A stretch of DNA of 12,145 nucleotides from NCBI GenBank assembly GCA_021796055.1, contig JAJYOS010000096.1, positions 1 to 12,145 on the forward strand, written 5' to 3'. The stretch is from Bacteroidota bacterium. Lineage in GTDB: Bacteria > Bacteroidota > Kryptoniia > Kryptoniales > JAKASW01. The notes under the pieces were generated by a model, which saw nothing but the letters and a program-made list of their open reading frames with translations, was not told where the DNA came from and did no database searches. This document shows positions 7,640-12,145 of this stretch, in pieces (the stretch's first letter is position 1; the number at the start of each line of letters is the position of its first letter). Position numbers and translations under genes: made by a program.

Positions 7640-8575
7640 CTATCTATATCCCAGTCTCTTAATCTTCCCCCTGTCATCCCGCCATTCCCTTTCGACCTTG
7701 ACGAACAATTCCAGAAACACCTCGTGCCCGATAAGCTCTTCAATTTGCCTTCTCGCGTTCTGACCGATTTGCTTGAGAGCGGCGCCTCCCTTTCCGATGA
7801 TTATTCCCTTCTGCGAATCACGCTCGACATAGACGACCGCGCGTATAAATGTTTTCCGTTCGGAATCACTTTCCCTGAATTCCTCAATTTCGACCGTCGT
7901 GGCGTAAGGCACTTCTTCTTTGAATACCTTGAATATTTCTTCGCGTATAAGCTCGCTCACGAAGAACCGCTCGTCCCTGTCGCTTACGTAATCTTCCGGA
8001 TAATAGGCATTCCCTTCCGGCAGATATTTCACGATGGTCTTCTTCAGATCGTCGAGGTTCTCCTCCTTCAGTGCCGAGACCGGAATTACTTCGTCGAAAG
8101 GATAAGATTCGCTGAAGGCCTGTATCAGCGGCAACACCTCCGACTTCTTTATGAGATCCATCTTATTGATTACCATGAAGACCGGCTTTTTCTCCTTCGC
8201 CTTGAAGAGCTTCGCGATCTCGGGTGAGTTCTTTACCGAGCTGACCGCGCCGCGGTCGCTCGCATCGGTCAGGAACATCACGATGTCGGCTTCTTCTATC
8301 GCATCGCCGGCAAACTGCATCATGACTTCCTGCAATGTGTATTTCGGCTTGATGAGTCCCGGTGTATCGAGAAAGACCACCTGATGATTTTCTCCGGTCA
8401 GTATTCCCGCGATCTTGTGCCGCGTCGTCTGCGGCTTAGGAGTTACGATGGACAGTTTCTGTCCGAGTATCGCGTTAAGGAGAGTCGACTTGCCGACGTT
8501 CGGTTCACCGACGAGAGCAACATAGCCTGCTCGAAATATGGCCGCCCCTTTGTTATTTGGTGTCACCTCTAACAA
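7640..8575 (-). CDS. era: GTPase Era (16S rRNA-binding ribosome assembly factor)
   Basis: Essential GTPase that assists 30S subunit maturation by binding the 3' end of 16S rRNA. It has 311 residues, close to the usual 300. GTPase motifs are G1 GEPNVGKS (23-30), G2 with QTTR (49-52), G3 DTPG (70-73), G4 NKMD (137-140) and G5 SAL (167-169). The C-terminal KH RNA-binding domain has its GIIIGKGG loop at 257-264. The first codon is TTG (8575), with GGAG only 2 bases away; in-frame GTG at 8566 is an alternative. The first dozen residues are poorly conserved in Era, so the start is unsettled. It lies downstream of glnB, separated by a palindromic repeat element. A small GGTG/CACC dyad (7552-7563) lies past its stop but has no U-tract. 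Confidence 0.96.
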   Translation of the reverse strand: MLEVTPNNKGAAIFRAGYVALVGEPNVGKSTLLNAILGQKLSIVTPKPQTTRHKIAGILTGENHQVVFLDTPGLIKPKYTLQEVMMQFAGDAIEEADIVMFLTDASDRGAVSSVKNSPEIAKLFKAKEKKPVFMVINKMDLIKKSEVLPLIQAFSESYPFDEVIPVSALKEENLDDLKKTIVKYLPEGNAYYPEDYVSDRDERFFVSELIREEIFKVFKEEVPYATTVEIEEFRESDSERKTFIRAVVYVERDSQKGIIIGKGGAALKQIGQNARRQIEELIGHEVFLELFVKVEREWRDDRGKIKRLGYR

Positions 8576-8590
8576 AGCTCCAAATCACAA

Positions 8591-8710
8591 CTTACAATTT
8601 TCAAACAAAAGGCAAATTCCAACCGGATAATCATCAAGCGCAAAGAATCTTGGACGTTGATAATTGACCGATAAGGAATTGGTTGGAGCTTGGTGTTTGG
8701 AACTTGTAAT
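8591..8710. repeat. Nested imperfect palindrome filling the glnB-era gap (intergenic repeat element)
   Basis: Three pairs of arms are nested in correct inverted order. They are 8591-8606 with 8695-8710 (13 of 16 complementary), AATTCC 8615-8620 with GGAATT 8675-8680 (exact), and 8624-8637 with 8657-8670 (11 of 14). They leave a 19-base centre. A further exact 9-bp pair, AAGCTCCAA (8575-8583) and TTGGAGCTT (8683-8691), is out of nesting order and suggests a built-up repeat of CCAA-type words. The element is AT-rich compared with the flanking genes and occupies almost the whole intergenic space, reaching the era start codon. As RNA it could fold into a long hairpin. Confidence 0.65.
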
Positions 8711-8716
8711 TTACCA

Positions 8717-9220
<504 letters not shown>

Positions 9221-9323
9221 TCACAACATTTTATTAATTATCCCGCAATAGACGAAGCTCCTCCACGTAATTGAAACGGAGTGCCCGCATTGTTAAATTG
9301 AGACGAAAGAACTTGGAGCAGAT

Positions 9324-10424
9324 TTGAAAGCAAAATTGGCACTCGCAAACGGAACAATTTTTACCGGTGAATCTTTTGGAGCGGAAGGCGAAACGGCCGG
9401 TGAGGTTGTTTTCAATACAAGCATGATAGGTTACCAGGAAGTCCTGACCGATCCATCATATTGCGGACAGATTGTAACGATGACGTATCCGCATATCGGC
9501 AATTATGGTATCAATCCCGAGGACGTCGAGTCATCTAAGCCGCAGGTCGCCGGTTTCATCGTAAGAGAGTACAGCAAATTCTACAGCAACTTCAGGGCGA
9601 CCGAAAGTCTCGGCGACTACCTGAAGCGGAACGGCATCGTCGGAATAGAAGCGATCGACACAAGGAAACTTACCAAGATAATACGCGAAGTCGGCGCGAT
9701 GAACGGCGTGATTTCGACGACCGATCTAGACGACGCATCGCTCATAAAGAAGGCGAAGGCTTTCCCTTCGATGTCGGGCCTCGACCTCGCGAAGGTAGTG
9801 ACGACGAAAGAGCCATATAAGTTTTCACAGAACGGAAAATCGGGATACAAGTATAAGGTCGTCGCGTACGATTTCGGCATTAAGACTAACATACTCCGCA
9901 AGCTTTATGATCGCGGATGCGACGTGACGGTTGTCCCGGCGAGCTTTTCAGCGGAAGAGGTTCTCAAGATGAACCCGGACGGCATATTTCTCTCGAACGG
10001 ACCAGGCGACCCGGCGGCCGTCGACTATGCCGTCGAAAACCTGAGGAAGTTGATAGGAAAGAAACCCATATTTGGGATTTGCCTCGGTCACCAGCTCCTC
10101 GCACTGGCGGCGGGCGCCAAAACATTTAAGATGAAGTTCGGTCACCGCGGGGCGAACCATCCGGTAAAACACCTCGCCAAAGAGACTGTTGAGGTCACTT
10201 CACATAACCACGGCTTTGCCGTAGATCCAGAAAGTCTTCCGTCGGATTACGAAGTAACACACATAGATTTGAATGACAACATCCTGGAAGGATTCAGACA
10301 CAAGAGTCTTCCGCTCTTCTGTGTTCAGTACCACCCCGAAGCGTCGCCCGGTCCGCACGACAGCGATTACCTTTTCGACGATTTCATCGAGATGATTGAA
10401 GGGGTGAAGGTAGAGGCGAGATGA
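9324..10424 (+). CDS. carA: Carbamoyl-phosphate synthase small (glutaminase) subunit
   Basis: Releases ammonia from glutamine and channels it to CarB to make carbamoyl phosphate for arginine and pyrimidine synthesis. It has 366 residues, a normal length. The N-terminal CPSase_sm domain includes [16 protein letters not shown]. The C-terminal class I glutamine amidotransferase domain has SNGPGDP (224-230), the nucleophile Cys253 in [16 protein letters not shown] (272-280), and the His337/Glu339 pair in [12 protein letters not shown]. The catalytic triad is therefore complete. The start is TTG 9324, with GGAG 5 bases upstream and protein similarity beginning immediately. carB is not next to it in this window, so the two subunit genes appear unlinked here. 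It is divergent from glnB. Its stop codon overlaps a small downstream ORF. Confidence 0.97.
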   Translation: MKAKLALANGTIFTGESFGAEGETAGEVVFNTSMIGYQEVLTDPSYCGQIVTMTYPHIGNYGINPEDVESSKPQVAGFIVREYSKFYSNFRATESLGDYLKRNGIVGIEAIDTRKLTKIIREVGAMNGVISTTDLDDASLIKKAKAFPSMSGLDLAKVVTTKEPYKFSQNGKSGYKYKVVAYDFGIKTNILRKLYDRGCDVTVVPASFSAEEVLKMNPDGIFLSNGPGDPAAVDYAVENLRKLIGKKPIFGICLGHQLLALAAGAKTFKMKFGHRGANHPVKHLAKETVEVTSHNHGFAVDPESLPSDYEVTHIDLNDNILEGFRHKSLPLFCVQYHPEASPGPHDSDYLFDDFIEMIEGVKVEAR

Positions 10425-10528
10425 AAGCCCATTCCCTGACATCGGCGCTAACGCGATTTGCGCGCGCACTCAGGGATTTCCTCAGAGGTGTTTTCTCCGA
10501 CCACAGCGAAGGGCCGCGCTGTTGTTGA
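10421..10528 (+). CDS. Possible 35-residue cationic amphipathic small protein, start overlapping the carA stop
   Basis: The ATG overlaps the carA TGA as ATGA, a typical translational-coupling arrangement, and GAGG lies 4 bases upstream. The product has an N-terminal segment (residues 5-25) with Leu, Phe and Val at 6, 10, 13, 17, 20, 21 and 24 and Arg at 12, 15, 18 and 22. This is the pattern of a basic amphipathic helix. A polar tail ends in Cys-Cys. I do not recognise a family. It could be a genuine membrane-associated or CarA-linked small protein, or a chance ORF, since short GC-rich frames are often open by accident. Confidence 0.3.
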   Translation: MKAHSLTSALTRFARALRDFLRGVFSDHSEGPRCC

Positions 10529-10551
10529 ATCTAATTTTGATCGAGTTCATC

Positions 10552-10575
10552 AGCCCCGCTCGTTGGAACGGGGTT
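10552..10575. terminator. Hairpin between convergent carA and outer-membrane protein genes
   Basis: AGCCCCG (10552-10558) pairs with CGGGGTT (10569-10575, one G-U). A C/A mismatch then two further pairs lead to a GTTG loop. It lies between the ends of two convergent transcripts, where a bidirectional terminator is expected. Neither side has a proper T-run, so it may act only weakly or with Rho. Confidence 0.45.
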
Positions 10576-10590
10576 AGTTATTGAGTGATC

Positions 10591-11832
10591 CTACCAAAGC
10601 CTCGGATTCACCACGTCATTATATATTGACCCAAACGTATAGCTCACGCCGAACGCGGTCCAGTACGAATACTGCGTCGCAAGCTCCGTCTGCTGCAATA
10701 GGATCTGGTCAGTCGTGGCTCCTGACTGTGGCAGCGACAGCTGATCGTGTATCATCGACACCGCTCCTGAAAGATTGAGAGACAATCCCTGAGAAAGTGA
10801 AAGCGACAGCTGCGTATAGAACTGGAGATGGTTCTTCGCGAAGTTGTAGAAGTAGTTGGCGCCGTTCAGCGACGCGTTTATCGAGCCCCACGGCTGCGTG
10901 AGATTCAGGATTACGGACAAGCCCTGGCTTGTCAGGTGATCTGAGAACTTATTGAAAATAGTCTGGGCGTAATATCTGTAATAATCGTATCCCAGCTCAT
11001 ACCTGAAGCGAAGCTGCCTCATGGTAGATTGCGAATAGGGGAATATGTCGTATTCTATCTCTGGCGATAGAGAGATGGCCGCTTTTTCATTATCGTACGT
11101 CGAAGAAGACGACGAAACAATTCCTCCCGCCGACCAATGGCCTCCAAGGCTCAGCGCGCCCATCGCCTGCAAATCCTGATTCCGGGAAATCGCGATCACG
11201 TCCTGACTGCTCGCTATGTAATGGCTTTCACTGTAGCCAGTACCTGCCGTGAACAGGAATTTTGACTGGGCAGTGGTTCTGCTTGCCGACACTCTTCCTG
11301 ACCACGAGTTCTGGCTCGTTAACGACTGCCCGTTCAGATATCCGTTCGCCGAGACGCTGAATACCCAATGATCCCAGCGGTCTCTGACCACGGTACTTGC
11401 ACCTGCTTTTGAAACGTTCACCGAAAGGTACTTGCCGATCGGGGTCTGGTCCGCGTAACGCACAAGGCCGAGACTCAAAGTGTTCGCGACACCCTGCCTC
11501 GTTTTGTCCCAACTCTGGGAAGGTCTCGACTCATACCGAAGAGTGTCATCCATGCCTGTGAACGATTCCCGCCCGAGGAAGATGAGAGTGAATTGCGTCC
11601 CTCCACTGCCGGTAGGCATAGTGGTCACAAGCACCTGGACCTGCGCTTCATCGCGGTTCCGGACGTAGTTGACAAACCTCACGTGGGTTCTTATGTAGTT
11701 GAAGTCGCATACATTGCAGTCAAGAAATACATTCGGCTCACCGACCACGGGTTTTGCCACCTGAGCGTATGTGCAGGCAAAAAGATCTGACGAGACAAAG
11801 AGGAGTGAAAGAAGGAAAACAAAATTACGCAT
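10591..11832 (-). CDS. Outer-membrane beta-barrel protein with CxxC-containing N-terminal domain
   Basis: An exported protein of 413 residues with no assigned function. The signal peptide spans about residues 1-23, with a cleavage site at Thr-Tyr-Ala|Gln. Cys20 in LFAC resembles a lipobox weakly, so a lipoprotein is less likely but possible. An N-terminal domain (about 35-150) carries Asp-Cys-Asn-Val-Cys-Asp (Cys39, Cys42), FVNYVRNRDEAQVQVLVT and a TGSGG turn. I recall similar blocks in uncharacterised proteins of Bacteroidota relatives. From about 165 to the end the sequence alternates Ser/Tyr/Gly-rich strands typical of a transmembrane barrel, ending SYTFGSIYNDVVNPRLW with a terminal Trp, as outer-membrane proteins often do. 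ATG 11832 has no clear ribosome site but starts the signal peptide directly. It is convergent with carA. Confidence 0.75.
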   Translation of the reverse strand: MRNFVFLLSLLFVSSDLFACTYAQVAKPVVGEPNVFLDCNVCDFNYIRTHVRFVNYVRNRDEAQVQVLVTTMPTGSGGTQFTLIFLGRESFTGMDDTLRYESRPSQSWDKTRQGVANTLSLGLVRYADQTPIGKYLSVNVSKAGASTVVRDRWDHWVFSVSANGYLNGQSLTSQNSWSGRVSASRTTAQSKFLFTAGTGYSESHYIASSQDVIAISRNQDLQAMGALSLGGHWSAGGIVSSSSSTYDNEKAAISLSPEIEYDIFPYSQSTMRQLRFRYELGYDYYRYYAQTIFNKFSDHLTSQGLSVILNLTQPWGSINASLNGANYFYNFAKNHLQFYTQLSLSLSQGLSLNLSGAVSMIHDQLSLPQSGATTDQILLQQTELATQYSYWTAFGVSYTFGSIYNDVVNPRLW

Positions 11833-12145
11833 GACAGATAATCCGGATTCGTGCTTCTGGTTCTTAAATTCTGAGTTACTCCGTGTACTAGAAGGGGGTA
11901 CCTTTGAAACGCAGCACTCGATTGCAATTGAAATATAAACTCACCGGTATTTCAGTTCCATGCCTTTCAGAAACCTTTTTAGGGAAAGTGCGAAAAAGTT
12001 ATCTCGCGTTCTCTTCTAACTTACTCTCTTTCAACCGCGAAACGCTCGAAACACTTTACCGGTGACTCTCGCTTCTAGTCAGATGCAATTTGTGCACACT
12101 TGGTGGCAATTGTTGCATGCCGATTGAGAGCTTGCCGATAAAACC
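11833..12145. other. Non-coding right end of the window, upstream of the outer-membrane protein gene
   Basis: This 313-bp stretch has no supported gene. It contains an exact 9-bp inverted pair, TCACCGGTA (11941-11949) and TACCGGTGA (12057-12065), and a loose stem between AACCTTTTT (11972-11980) and AAAAAGTT (11993-12000). The second GCAATT motif (12084-12120) is also here. These could be regulatory sites for the minus-strand outer-membrane gene or for a plus-strand gene starting beyond the edge. I saw no clear promoter. Confidence 0.4.
12084..12120 (+). promoter_or_regulatory. GCAATT direct-repeat motif, copy 2, near the right edge
   Basis: TGCAATTT (12084-12091) and GTGGCAATTGTTGCATGC (12103-12120) match the two halves of the motif upstream of glnB: 8 of 8 and 15 of 18 positions. 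An extra 11 bases lie between the halves. Its GCAATT words are 21 bases apart, against 10 in the first copy. If orientation is meaningful, it would serve a plus-strand gene starting just outside the window. Confidence 0.35.

Noticed and set aside
12101..12120. Sigma-54-like TGGCA...TTGCA
   Set aside because: The GG and GC doublets are 8 bases apart instead of the required 10. The first copy of the motif (9103-9128) also fails this spacing.

Overview
The window is an ordinary stretch of bacterial chromosome carrying mostly housekeeping genes. Gene density is moderate and base composition is close to balanced. It suggests the Bacteroidota/Chlorobi/Ignavibacteria side of the tree: there are two Sec-exported outer-membrane beta-barrel proteins (one PorV/PorQ-like), Shine-Dalgarno sites of uneven strength, and AT-rich quasi-palindromic intergenic repeats of a kind I associate with genomes from that group. 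This placement is an inference from protein and repeat style; there is no marker rRNA in the window.

Layout, left to right. (1) The minus strand holds the N-terminal part of an exported M16 (pitrilysin/insulinase-type) zinc peptidase, cut by the window edge. Upstream of it is a leader with a perfect dyad. (2) A minus-strand pair follows: murB (cell-wall synthesis), then a DEAD-box RNA helicase with long Arg/Gln/Gly-rich disordered tails, closed by a strong rho-independent hairpin. (3) A plus-strand PorV/PorQ-like outer-membrane protein has its own candidate promoter (TTGACA, 16 bp, TAACAT). (4) A roughly 330-bp non-coding stretch holds degenerate short repeats. (5) A minus-strand run comprises glnB (P-II), era and a DUF1015 gene. 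The DUF1015 gene is broken by a one-base deletion in a C/G run, and a nested imperfect palindrome of about 120 bp fills the glnB-era gap. (6) Divergent from glnB is plus-strand carA, whose stop codon overlaps the start of a possible 35-residue cationic amphipathic peptide. A hairpin lies between carA and the convergent gene that follows. (7) A minus-strand outer-membrane beta-barrel protein has a CxxC-containing N-terminal domain.

The genes do not form one pathway. The most coherent functional pairing is glnB and carA, divergently transcribed from a shared 268-bp region; both concern nitrogen and glutamine supply. A motif in that region, built on GCAATT repeats, recurs at the right end of the window with its two halves moved apart by 11 bp, about one helical turn.

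I found no mobile element, CRISPR array, RNA gene or defence-like cluster, and no convincing new multi-gene system. The items most worth checking are the DUF1015 frameshift, the small ORF coupled to carA, the repeated GCAATT motif and the two families of intergenic repeat.
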